From the NCBI GenBank assembly GCA_020058405.1, contig JAGVEE010000165.1:1-14075 (forward strand): a stretch of 14,075 nucleotides of DNA, given 5' to 3'. The position numbers and the translations under genes were made by a program. The stretch's first letter is position 1; every line of letters starts with the position of its first letter. This DNA is from Sphingobacteriales bacterium. Lineage in GTDB: Bacteria > Bacteroidota > Bacteroidia > Sphingobacteriales > Sphingobacteriaceae. Below the pieces are notes generated by a model. It had not been told where the DNA came from. It saw nothing but the letters and a program-made list of their open reading frames with translations, and did not search any database. Shown piece by piece: positions 1-7,206 of the stretch.

Positions 1-328
1 AGCAGTTTCCGATTTAGCATTAAAAGCTCGCGAAAATAAATTAACAATAGAAGAAATGACAGGTGGAACTTTTACCATTACCAATGGCGGTGTATTTGGT
101 TCTATGATGTCTACTCCAATTATAAATGCACCACAATCTGCCATTTTAGGAATGCATAACATTGTGGAAAGACCTGTAGCCATTAATGGCCAAGTGGTAA
201 TAAGACCCATGATGTATGTTGCGCTTTCTTATGATCATCGTATTATTGATGGTAGAGAATCGGTAGGATTTTTAGTGAGAGTTAAACAATATTTAGAAGA
301 TCCACAACGTTTGTTGTTAGGTGTATAA
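1..328 (+). CDS. odhB: 2-oxoglutarate dehydrogenase E2 (dihydrolipoyl succinyltransferase), C-terminal part
   Basis: The 5' end lies outside the window; the reading frame begins at base 2. About 108 residues of the C-terminal acyltransferase (catalytic) domain are present. Visible landmarks are [20 protein letters not shown], the PQSAILGMH strand, and the catalytic DHRIIDG segment, in which the His and Asp act in transfer of the succinyl group from lipoamide to CoA. The chain ends in [11 protein letters not shown], the usual end of 2-oxoglutarate-type E2 proteins. In the cell this is the core of the 2-oxoglutarate dehydrogenase complex of the TCA cycle. The SMMSTPIIN segment favours the succinyltransferase over the pyruvate-type E2. 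It is probably the last gene of its transcript, since a hairpin terminator follows within ten bases. Confidence 0.93.
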   Translation, partial: AVSDLALKARENKLTIEEMTGGTFTITNGGVFGSMMSTPIINAPQSAILGMHNIVERPVAINGQVVIRPMMYVALSYDHRIIDGRESVGFLVRVKQYLEDPQRLLLGV

Positions 329-333
329 ATAAC

Positions 334-364
334 AATCCTCCGCTTTAAACGGAGGATTTTTTTT
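334..364 (+). terminator. Rho-independent terminator after odhB
   Basis: A perfect 9-bp stem (AATCCTCCG at 334-342 with CGGAGGATT at 350-358) encloses a 7-base loop. The run of eight T's at 357-364 starts in the last two bases of the stem. It begins six bases after the odhB stop codon, so it ends the upstream transcript. Confidence 0.9.
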
Positions 365-394
365 GAGTAATTATCAATTATTTTTTTAGATTTA
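363..394 (+). promoter_or_regulatory. Possible Bacteroidota-type promoter for the S41 gene
   Basis: A TTG at 363-365 is followed after 21 bases by TAGATTTA at 387-394. This matches seven of eight positions of the Bacteroidota -7 box TAnnTTTG, with a spacing in the known range. The start codon lies three bases further on, so the transcript would be nearly leaderless. The region is T-rich, so chance matches are easy. Confidence 0.25.
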
Positions 395-397
395 AAA

Positions 398-1789
398 ATG
401 AAAAAAACAATTCTAGCACTGTTGTGCATACTAATATTGAGCACACTAGTTTCTAATGCTCAGAAATTATCGAAAGAGCAAGCGAAATCAGATTTGAAAT
501 TCTGCTACGAAACTTTAAAAAACAACCACCCATCTGTAAATAGATATACGAAGGAAAATGAATTTGAAAATATTTATAAATTTTTAGATGCTCGTATAGT
601 TGATTCTATTTCTGTTTCTGATTTTACAGAAATCGCAAGTGTTTTAGCTGCAACAACAAGATGTGTACATACAAATATCACAACAGGATATAAAAGAAAC
701 ACAACTTCTTTATTTAATTTGAATTTTATTGTTCATCAAAATAAATTATACGCTAGAGGTTTTGCAAATTCTAGTGATACAGTTTTATACAGAATAATAA
801 GCATTAACAAAGTGCCGAGCATAGAAATTGTGGATAGGATGTTAATGACAAGGTCGGGTGATGGCTATGGGCAAAATTTTACAGAAGCCTACCTCTCTAG
901 AAATTTCAATACATTTTATAATGTATTTTACAATGCTCCAGAAACAGTAGTTTTTACTATTGTAGATGGAAAAAATGAAAAAGAAATAAATGTAGAGCGA
1001 ACAAAAAAAGTTACTGTTAAATATAAAATGTACGATTGGGAAGGGGCAACAGTATTGGATACCATGAGTGCTGTTAAATTATATAAAATTAAGAACATCC
1101 CAGACACTCGAGTATTAAGAATTACAGCATTTAAGAAAAAGAATACAGCATTTTATAAAAAAATAGTTTCAGAAATGCAACGCGATTCTGTAAAGCAATT
1201 GGTAATTGATTTGCGAAATAACCCAGGTGGTAATATTTATCATGCCTTTCATCTTTTAAACAATATAATCGATAAAGATTTATATATGTATGCTGAAAGA
1301 CGTAAGTCAAAAGTATTTCCATACTTATCGACAAAAGGTAAAGCGCAATATATTTTAGGTTTATTTCTGTATGATGTATTACCAAATGGTCAACGATGGA
1401 ATGATGACAATGGAAAGAAATATTATAGAAATACATACAAAACCCTGAATGTTTCTAAATTCAAACCTCAAGTTGTGGTGATTACAGATGGAATTTCCGT
1501 TTCTGCCAGCAGTTTAGTAGCCTCATATTTAAAATATTATTACAATGCCCAAGTTATAGGCTCAGAATCGGGGGGAACATATACAGGCAACAATGGGAGA
1601 ACATATCCAGAAGTAGTATTACCAAATAGCAAAATAAAACTACGTTTGCCTTTACAATACATAAGCTATTTTCCTGGCGTGCCCGATGAAGGTAGAGGAG
1701 TAAAAGTAGATCAATACATGAGCCCGCTATTAGATAAGAAATCGCAAGAACTATTTATTCAGTCGATTTTACTCAAAAATATAGATTAG
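398..1789 (+). CDS. Secreted S41-family peptidase-like protein
   Basis: This 463-residue protein starts with a Sec signal peptide (MKK, hydrophobic stretch to about residue 20, likely cleavage near SNA-Q), so it should act in the periplasm or outside the cell. Residues of roughly 110-150 (DTVLYRIISINKVPSIEIVD) look like a degenerate PDZ segment. The S41 core is clear: DLRNNPGGN from D271, then TDGISVSASS with the likely nucleophile at S369. The Lys that lies 25 residues after the Ser in Tsp/CtpA enzymes is replaced by Thr (about residue 394), within SESGGTYTGNN. H91 in CVHTN may take the place of the general base, as in tricorn/IRBP-like S41 proteins. It may therefore be an active Ser-His type enzyme or a non-peptidase relative. 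It is flanked by a terminator upstream and the Fnr-like gene downstream; no substrate can be named. Confidence 0.85.
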   Translation: MKKTILALLCILILSTLVSNAQKLSKEQAKSDLKFCYETLKNNHPSVNRYTKENEFENIYKFLDARIVDSISVSDFTEIASVLAATTRCVHTNITTGYKRNTTSLFNLNFIVHQNKLYARGFANSSDTVLYRIISINKVPSIEIVDRMLMTRSGDGYGQNFTEAYLSRNFNTFYNVFYNAPETVVFTIVDGKNEKEINVERTKKVTVKYKMYDWEGATVLDTMSAVKLYKIKNIPDTRVLRITAFKKKNTAFYKKIVSEMQRDSVKQLVIDLRNNPGGNIYHAFHLLNNIIDKDLYMYAERRKSKVFPYLSTKGKAQYILGLFLYDVLPNGQRWNDDNGKKYYRNTYKTLNVSKFKPQVVVITDGISVSASSLVASYLKYYYNAQVIGSESGGTYTGNNGRTYPEVVLPNSKIKLRLPLQYISYFPGVPDEGRGVKVDQYMSPLLDKKSQELFIQSILLKNID

Positions 1790-1816
1790 AGCTATTTTAT
1801 CGTACTTTTTTATTCT

Positions 1817-1824
1817 TATATTTG
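1817..1824 (+). promoter_or_regulatory. Possible -7 promoter box for the Crp/Fnr gene
   Basis: TATATTTG is an exact match to the Bacteroidota -7 consensus TAnnTTTG, placed 22 bases before the start codon of the regulator. I could not find a convincing TTG -33 element at the expected distance, so support is partial. Confidence 0.4.
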
Positions 1825-1846
1825 GATGCATTAGATACACCCCAAA

Positions 1847-2560
1847 ATGTCTAGAAAAGAAGAAGCCCATATAGATTGTGAGCATTGCTCGGCAAGGTTT
1901 AGCTCTGTTTTTTGCAATCTAACGAAAGATGATTTGCAATTAGTAAATCAAAACAAATGGTGCCAGTCTGTTCAAAAAGGACAACAATTATTTACGGAAG
2001 GTGCTTACCCTCATGGTATTTTTTGTGTAAACAATGGTAAAATAAAAATTCACCAAATGGGTACAGAAGGTCGTGAGCAAATAGTGCGATTAGCAAAAGA
2101 GGGTGACGTGGTAGGCTATCGATCTTTATTAAGTGGCGAAGCTTATAATTGTAGCGCAACAGCATTAGACGATACTTCTATTTGTTTCATTCCTAAAAAT
2201 GTATTTCTAGAATTGGTTGAAAAAAACAAAGACCTCTCTATGCAAATTATTCAATTGCTTTCTAAAAATTTACGTCAAGCAGAAAATACTATCTTACATT
2301 TAGCACAAAAAACTGTTCGCGAGCGAATGGCCGAAGCACTCTTGTTTTTAAAGGAAATTTACGGGGTAGAAGAAGATGGTGAAACGCTAACAGTAAGTTT
2401 ATCTCGAGAAGAAATTGCAACGCTAGTTGGAACTGCAACCGAAACAGCTATTAGATTGTTATCTGAATTCAAATCGGGTAAAATGGTAGAATTTGTAGGC
2501 AAGAAAATTAAAATTATCGACCAAAAAGAATTATTAAAAACAGCAAATATTGCAGAGTAA
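1847..2560 (+). CDS. Crp/Fnr-family regulator with FNR-like cysteine set
   Basis: This 237-residue transcription factor has an N-terminal Cys motif, a cyclic-nucleotide-binding-type beta-roll (about 30-125), a long dimerisation helix (about 125-160) and a winged helix-turn-helix (about 183-225). C11, C14 and C23 form C-x2-C-x8-C, and C113 in SICFIP aligns with the fourth cluster ligand of E. coli FNR (VCEIPF). That set suggests a [4Fe-4S] cluster and an oxygen- or redox-sensing role, although FNR has x5 rather than x8 between its second and third ligands. In the recognition helix (TATETAIRLL) E199 and R203 match FNR E209 and R213, while FNR S212 is I202, so the half-site may differ from TTGAT. 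It converges on the photolyase gene, with only four bases between the two stop codons. C39, C60 and C102 are also present and could serve instead. Confidence 0.88.
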   Translation: MSRKEEAHIDCEHCSARFSSVFCNLTKDDLQLVNQNKWCQSVQKGQQLFTEGAYPHGIFCVNNGKIKIHQMGTEGREQIVRLAKEGDVVGYRSLLSGEAYNCSATALDDTSICFIPKNVFLELVEKNKDLSMQIIQLLSKNLRQAENTILHLAQKTVRERMAEALLFLKEIYGVEEDGETLTVSLSREEIATLVGTATETAIRLLSEFKSGKMVEFVGKKIKIIDQKELLKTANIAE

Positions 2561-2564
2561 GTTT

Positions 2565-4094
2565 TTATAGATTTTCTAAATTTTCTAATATACTTTCTGC
2601 TTTAGTTAAAATTGCTGATTTATCTTCGGCTTTCATTTTATTCCACAACATGTAAACCATGCCTACTCTTGGATTTTTCTCGAACTTACTTCTATGTAAA
2701 TCATAAAAATTCCAATATAAGCTATTAAATGGGCAAGCATTTTCGGTAGTTTTTTCTTTAGCATTATATTGGCATCCTTTACAATAATTACTCATTTTAG
2801 AAATGTAATTTGCTGAGGATACATATGGTTTGGTACCTACAATTCCACCGTCGGCAAATTGGCTCATACCTCGTGTATTTGGTAGTTCTACCCATTCAAT
2901 TGCATCTGCGTAAACACCCAAATACCATTGGTCAACCTCATCAGGATGTATGCCAGCTAACAAACTAAAATTACCTATTACCATTAATCTTTGTATGTGG
3001 TGTGCATACGCGTTATCTAATGAATCGCCGATGCAGTTTTTCATGCAATTCATTTTTGTATCTCCCGACCAAAACCAACCTGGCAGTTTATTCTCGGCAT
3101 TTAAATAATTGAGCGTTTTGTAAGTAGGCATGTACTCCCAATAAATCCCTCTAATAAATTCTCTCCAACCAATTACTTGCCTAATAAATCCCTCCACTTG
3201 TGCGATGCTTATTTTATCTTGGTGCTTCTCCCAATGTTGAACAGTTAAACTAGCAATTTCTGCTGGGCTTATTAATTTGCAATTCAAAGCAAACGAAATT
3301 CTTGAATGAAAAAGCAATTTATGTTGTGTAAGCATTGCATCTTCATACGTGCCAAAATGCATCAATCTACTCTCTAAAAACTCATTAAAATCTGTTAAGC
3401 TTTCTGCTCTAGTACTTGGCCAATTAAAATTTTGTTCGTCAATATTTCCAATATATTGCACACCCGCCTCTTCTATTTCTTTTTTTATACTGATGATGTT
3501 TTTCTTGTAGAAATTTATGATTGGCAATGCTACTTTGTTATCAAAAGACTTTCTATTTTCATGATCAAAATTCCATTTCCCTCCAATTGGCTCATCTTTA
3601 TCCATAAGGATGTTTAATTTCTTTCGCATATTTCGATAGAAACTTTCCATCAACCTTGTTTTTTTTCCAATAAAAAAGTTTTTTAAATCTTCTCTTTCAG
3701 TCAAGAAATGTTCGGTATCTACAGTATTTGTAGCTATTTCCAGAGTTTTGCTAAATGTTTTTAATTGTTCATCTAGGCGGTACTCATCTGGTAATTGGTA
3801 TTCAAATTGTGTGATGTTATTTTCTTTGATTATTTTTTTTAACATCAAACACAAGTCACCATTGTTATCTACATCGCTTAAATTGTAGTATTTAATTTGA
3901 TGACCATTTTTTTCAAGTGTTGATGCGAAATTCCGCATGGCAGAAAAAAAGGCAATTATTTTTTGAATATGATGTTTTACGTATTCTTGCTCTTGTTTCA
4001 ATTCGAGCATTACATACAATACTTGTTTGTTTTTTTGATGAAACCAAGAATGATTACTATTTAACTGATCACCTAAAATTAATCTTAAAACCAT
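2565..4094 (-). CDS. Iron-sulfur bacterial cryptochrome/photolyase (FeS-BCP, PhrB-like)
   Basis: This 509-residue flavoprotein belongs to the prokaryotic (6-4) photolyase/cryptochrome group typified by Agrobacterium PhrB, which repairs (6-4) photoproducts with light. It opens with the family signature LRLILGDQLN (antenna-binding Rossmann domain) and continues into the helical FAD domain. The [4Fe-4S] ligands are visible as C350 (MNC), C438 and C441 (YCKGC) and C454 (NACPF). As I recall the PhrB literature these are the same residue numbers, as are the active-site pair H365/H366 and the electron-transfer residues W342, W390 and Y391. PhrB uses a lumazine (DMRL) antenna, a riboflavin precursor, rather than folate. 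It is the last gene of a three-gene operon; its ATG follows the cry-DASH stop codon after one base, which suggests translational coupling. No terminator is visible in the four-base gap to the convergent Fnr-like gene. Confidence 0.93.
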   Translation of the reverse strand: MVLRLILGDQLNSNHSWFHQKNKQVLYVMLELKQEQEYVKHHIQKIIAFFSAMRNFASTLEKNGHQIKYYNLSDVDNNGDLCLMLKKIIKENNITQFEYQLPDEYRLDEQLKTFSKTLEIATNTVDTEHFLTEREDLKNFFIGKKTRLMESFYRNMRKKLNILMDKDEPIGGKWNFDHENRKSFDNKVALPIINFYKKNIISIKKEIEEAGVQYIGNIDEQNFNWPSTRAESLTDFNEFLESRLMHFGTYEDAMLTQHKLLFHSRISFALNCKLISPAEIASLTVQHWEKHQDKISIAQVEGFIRQVIGWREFIRGIYWEYMPTYKTLNYLNAENKLPGWFWSGDTKMNCMKNCIGDSLDNAYAHHIQRLMVIGNFSLLAGIHPDEVDQWYLGVYADAIEWVELPNTRGMSQFADGGIVGTKPYVSSANYISKMSNYCKGCQYNAKEKTTENACPFNSLYWNFYDLHRSKFEKNPRVGMVYMLWNKMKAEDKSAILTKAESILENLENL

Positions 4095-4095
4095 T

Positions 4096-5526
4096 TTAAT
4101 AACTTAAGGATTTTAGTTTTACTATTGGGGCAGGGTAATTTTCGCCAAGAATTACATCGTATGCTTCTTGTTCGGCATCCTTCATAATCCATGGTTGATG
4201 TATGTATTGTTTGGGTAGATTTTTCAACTCCGGAAACCAATGTTTTACATAGTCACCCTTAGCATCATAATCATACGCTTGTTTAATTACATTGAAATAT
4301 CGTTCTTCTTTTGGGTCGTTGCCAACACCTGCTAAATAAGCCCAATTCCCCCAATTGGATGCGGGGTTGTAATCAATTAAATTTTCTTCAAACCATGCCG
4401 CACCTTTTGTCCAGGTAACATGTAAATCGTTAATTAAAAAACTAGCCACATTCTGCCTTCCCCGGTTACTCATAAAACCGGTGTTTTTTAATTCTAACAT
4501 GTTGGCATCTATAAATGGAATTCCCGTTTTACCCTCTTTCCATTTTTTAAATAATTCATTTTCATTTGCTGAAATGTTTGTTCGTTTTACTTTTTTTATT
4601 CCATCTTCTCTAAACAATGCATTCCCATATTTTTTAAACATAAATCGGAAATAATCTCTCCATAATAATTCAAATACTAACCAATAAGTAGAATCGTTTT
4701 CGATGCGTTCTTTTTCATATTTTTTTATTTCCCAATAAACTTTTCTAGGTGATAAGCAACCAAATGATAACCAGGGAGAGAATTTACTAGAATAATCATC
4801 TCCCAATAATCCATTTCTTGTGTTTTTATAATCCTTTAATAAATCTTTTTCCCAGAAATATTCATGCATACGTTTTAACCCTGCACTTTCTCCACCTGCA
4901 AAGAATGAAGATCTTGTTTTACTATTTTTTTCATTAAACCCTAATTCACATATTTTGGGTACAATTGTTTTTTCTAAATTGTTCGGAATCCTAATCTTTT
5001 TTGGACTTTCTACAACTTCTCTAACGAAAGAATCACGTTCAGTTCTTTTTCTAAAATTGCTAAATACATCTGGGATGTCTTTAATAGGAAAAGGTAAATC
5101 TTCTTTATTGTATAAGGTATTGCCTAAATATAAATTCAATGGAATTTTGTGTTTCCATAAGTTAGATTCTAATTGGTCTCCTATTTTAACTTCTTCGGAT
5201 GCTACTTCTTTGAACGCATATACAGATTGCACTCCATAATCTAAGCATAGCTGAGGAATGATCGCTTCGGGCTTACCTGTTTTAATTAACAGGTCGCCAC
5301 CTATTTTTTTTAAGGTGTGTTTTAGGTCTGATAAACTTTCCAATAAAAACTGATATCGATGAAAACCTACTTTTAAGGTACCTAGTGAGGTAGTCTCTTG
5401 CCAACGAGGATCAATGCAAAAGACAGGAACAATGCATTCCGATTTTTTCATCGCTTCCATCAAAGGTTGATGATCATGAATTCTTAAATCGTTTCGAAAC
5501 CAAACTAATGTTCTCTTATCTGTCAT
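4096..5526 (-). CDS. DASH-family cryptochrome / photolyase
   Basis: This 476-residue FAD protein has the N-terminal photolyase domain (TLVWFRNDLRIHDHQPL) and the C-terminal FAD domain. DASH hallmarks are ELLWRDYFRF (about 287-296), MSNRGRQNVASFL (about 352-364) and FNVIKQAYDYDAKGDYVKHW (411-430). DASH proteins repair cyclobutane dimers mainly in single-stranded or looped DNA and may also signal. E107 in FKEVASEE aligns with the Glu that holds the methenyltetrahydrofolate antenna in E. coli photolyase and Arabidopsis cry3. I chose the ATG at 5526. A longer in-frame start at 5568 would add 14 residues (MYCIVASDVRKINK), but that stretch lies wholly inside the DUF2256 gene in another frame. The 5526 start also gives a TAA-A-ATG junction matching the one at the other end of this gene. 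Confidence 0.93.
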   Translation of the reverse strand: MTDKRTLVWFRNDLRIHDHQPLMEAMKKSECIVPVFCIDPRWQETTSLGTLKVGFHRYQFLLESLSDLKHTLKKIGGDLLIKTGKPEAIIPQLCLDYGVQSVYAFKEVASEEVKIGDQLESNLWKHKIPLNLYLGNTLYNKEDLPFPIKDIPDVFSNFRKRTERDSFVREVVESPKKIRIPNNLEKTIVPKICELGFNEKNSKTRSSFFAGGESAGLKRMHEYFWEKDLLKDYKNTRNGLLGDDYSSKFSPWLSFGCLSPRKVYWEIKKYEKERIENDSTYWLVFELLWRDYFRFMFKKYGNALFREDGIKKVKRTNISANENELFKKWKEGKTGIPFIDANMLELKNTGFMSNRGRQNVASFLINDLHVTWTKGAAWFEENLIDYNPASNWGNWAYLAGVGNDPKEERYFNVIKQAYDYDAKGDYVKHWFPELKNLPKQYIHQPWIMKDAEQEAYDVILGENYPAPIVKLKSLSY

Positions 5527-5527
5527 T

Positions 5528-5665
5528 TTATTTATTTTTCTTACATCGCTCGCTACAATACAATACATGCTCCCAATTTTTCTCCCATTTTTTTCGCCAA
5601 GCGAAGGGTTTGAGGCAGTTTTTGCATATTTTACTAGGTAAATCTCCCTTTTTAACCATTTTCAT
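5528..5665 (-). CDS. Small DUF2256-family zinc-ribbon protein
   Basis: This 45-residue gene is easily missed because of its size. The product begins MKMVKKGDLPSKICKNC and carries CxxC (C14, C17), the aromatic-basic patch PFAWRKKWEKNWE (20-32) and CSERC (C37, C41), ending in KKNK. This is the full-length pattern of DUF2256 proteins, which are known as short Cys4 proteins often encoded next to cryptochrome/photolyase genes; their function is unknown. Four Cys suggest one structural zinc, and the many Lys, Arg and Trp residues suggest nucleic-acid binding (inference). Its stop codon lies one base before the cry-DASH start, and it is the first gene of the minus-strand operon. Translation could also start at M3 (5659). 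The in-frame extension of cry-DASH overlaps it and is probably not translated. Confidence 0.9.
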   Translation of the reverse strand: MKMVKKGDLPSKICKNCLKPFAWRKKWEKNWEHVLYCSERCKKNK

Positions 5666-5779
5666 TGTATTTCAAACAAAATCTATAGCATTCTGTTTTT
5701 CAATTCTGTTTAATATTTATAGCATAAAAGTTAAACAAGATTAGTGTCCTATTGTTATACCATTACATAAAAAGTAAAT
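5666..5779. promoter_or_regulatory. Divergent control region between the DUF2256/cry operon and folE
   Basis: These 114 AT-rich bases must hold the promoters of both arms of the photobiology cluster. I found no exact TAnnTTTG box on either strand. The region has two pairs of direct repeats: TATAGCAT at 5684-5691 and 5718-5725, and ATTCTGTTT at 5690-5698 and 5703-5711. It also has an imperfect 15-bp dyad, TGTTATACCATTACA, at 5753-5767, close to the folE start. These are candidate operators for a shared regulator; which protein binds is unknown. Confidence 0.55.
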
Positions 5780-6475
5780 ATGTCAGAACTTAAATCAATT
5801 GAAAAACAAAAGCTCAGTTCATCAGAAATGATTGACTTCATGGGCGACGAACACGTTTCATCTTCAGCTGATACACCATTGAGAGCAGATGCTTTTGAAA
5901 TGGATGACGACTTGAAGATTGAACTGATAGAAAAACATTTTCGTGAAATAATGAATATTTTAGGTTTAGACTTAACAGATGATAGTTTGAATGGAACTCC
6001 GCACCGCGTTGCTAAAATGTATGTGAAAGAAATTTTTAGCGGTTTAAATCCAGCAAACAAGCCTAAAATTTCGATGTTCGACAATAAGTATAAATACAAC
6101 AAGATGTTAGTAGAAAAAAACATCACTATGTATAGTAATTGCGAACATCATTTTGTACCAATTATTGGAAAGGTACATGTGGCTTATATTTCGGCAGGGC
6201 AAGTAATTGGTTTATCAAAAATAAATCGCATCGTACAATACTATGCGCAACGTCCGCAAGTACAAGAGCGTTTAACTAAACAAATTGCTAACGAGCTTAA
6301 AACTGTTTTAGGAACAGATGATGTTGCAGTAGTTATAGATGCTCATCATTTATGTGTTTCATCAAGAGGAGTTACAGATGTAAACAGTAGCACAGTTACT
6401 GCAGAATATACGGGTAAGTTCAATGATCAAGATGTACGTAAAGAATTTTTATCATACATAGAATTAAAAGGATAA
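5780..6475 (+). CDS. folE: GTP cyclohydrolase I
   Basis: FolE converts GTP to 7,8-dihydroneopterin triphosphate plus formate, the first step of tetrahydrofolate (and pterin) synthesis in the cytosol. The 231-residue chain shows NGTPHRVAKMYVKEIFSGL (71-89), the zinc site C121 and H124 in NCEHHF with C192 in HHLCVSSRG, and the INRIVQYYAQRPQVQERLT segment (148-166). All key residues are present, so it should be active. The first 45 or so residues are a polar acidic extension, as in many FolE proteins. It is the first gene of the plus-strand arm and overlaps the SDR start by one base (TAATG), which suggests coupled translation. Its position opposite a cry-DASH gene with a folate-binding Glu suggests it supplies the methenyltetrahydrofolate antenna; this is inference, and it could also be the cell's only folE. 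Confidence 0.96.
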   Translation: MSELKSIEKQKLSSSEMIDFMGDEHVSSSADTPLRADAFEMDDDLKIELIEKHFREIMNILGLDLTDDSLNGTPHRVAKMYVKEIFSGLNPANKPKISMFDNKYKYNKMLVEKNITMYSNCEHHFVPIIGKVHVAYISAGQVIGLSKINRIVQYYAQRPQVQERLTKQIANELKTVLGTDDVAVVIDAHHLCVSSRGVTDVNSSTVTAEYTGKFNDQDVRKEFLSYIELKG

Positions 6476-7191
6476 TGGAAAGTTTAAAAGATAAAAATGT
6501 ATTGATAATTGGCGCAACTGGTGGAATAGGTTCAGCAACTGCAAGACTAATAAAACAAAGTGGCGCAGTTTTATTTTTAGCAGCAAGAGATCGTGCTAAA
6601 TTAGAATTGTTAGCTGCAGAATTATCTGTACCCTCAGAAAATTTATTTACAGTTGATGTTAGAAAATTTGAGGATGTAAAAAATGCAGCATCTAGTATAC
6701 ATTCAAAAATTTCGAGCATTGATATTTTAATAAATGCAACTGGCAAAGGGATTATTAAACCGATGGAATTACTTACCGAAGAGGACTTCATGGAATCTTT
6801 GCAAGTTAATTTGGTAGGGGCTTTTTATTTAATGAAAGCCTTTCTAGAACCAATGAAAGCTAAGAAAACTGGATTAATTATTAATTTACCAGGAGTGTTG
6901 GGTAAGACCCCAATGGCTGGAGCGGCAGCATATTCTGCCTCTAAATACGGCTTAAATGGCATGATGAAGTCTATTCGTGAAGAATTGAAAAGAACAGACA
7001 TCAGAATAACGAATATATTTTTAGGAGGAACCGATACTCCTTTTTGGGATACTATTGATTTACGAGTACAAAAGGATAAATTTGTAACTGCAGAAGAAGC
7101 AGCGAAATCAATTTGGTTTTTATGCCAACAGCCAAGTTCGGGAGTAGTGTCGGAAATGGTTTTGCAGCCATTTAATCATCAGGCAATCTGA
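6475..7191 (+). CDS. Short-chain dehydrogenase/reductase with altered active site
   Basis: This 238-residue protein has the classical SDR Rossmann fold. The nucleotide-binding loop is GATGGIG (13-19), the adenine-contact Asp is D61 (TVDV), NATG stands at 88-90 in place of NNAG, and YSASK gives Y153 and K157. R38 after the second strand favours NADP(H). N112 of the catalytic tetrad is present, but the Ser that should lie 13 residues before the Tyr is Gly (G140, in INLPGVLGK). The protein may therefore be a slow or specialised reductase, or use another group. It overlaps folE by one base, and the flavin-reductase-like gene follows after 15 bases, so the three are likely one operon. Pteridine reductases are SDR enzymes, so a pterin substrate is tempting next to folE, but nothing in the sequence proves it. 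Confidence 0.88.
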   Translation: MESLKDKNVLIIGATGGIGSATARLIKQSGAVLFLAARDRAKLELLAAELSVPSENLFTVDVRKFEDVKNAASSIHSKISSIDILINATGKGIIKPMELLTEEDFMESLQVNLVGAFYLMKAFLEPMKAKKTGLIINLPGVLGKTPMAGAAAYSASKYGLNGMMKSIREELKRTDIRITNIFLGGTDTPFWDTIDLRVQKDKFVTAEEAAKSIWFLCQQPSSGVVSEMVLQPFNHQAI

Positions 7192-7206
7192 TAAAAATTC
7201 TATAAT

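Noticed and set aside
235..444. Minus-strand open frame across the odhB end and terminator
   Set aside because: It crosses the strong terminator hairpin and the S41 start region, and the product resembles no protein family.
4480..5100. T-rich runs on the plus strand suggesting terminators
   Set aside because: They are Lys and Phe codons of the minus-strand cry-DASH gene in an AT-rich genome, without paired stems.
5527..5568. N-terminal extension of cry-DASH starting at 5568
   Set aside because: It adds residues unlike any photolyase N-terminus, overlaps the well-supported DUF2256 gene, and the internal ATG at 5526 begins right at the conserved TLVWFRNDLR region.
5508..5744. Plus-strand open frame of 78 codons across the divergent region
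   Set aside because: It is antisense to DUF2256 and the start of cry-DASH, has a low-complexity Phe/Ser-rich product, and matches no known pattern.
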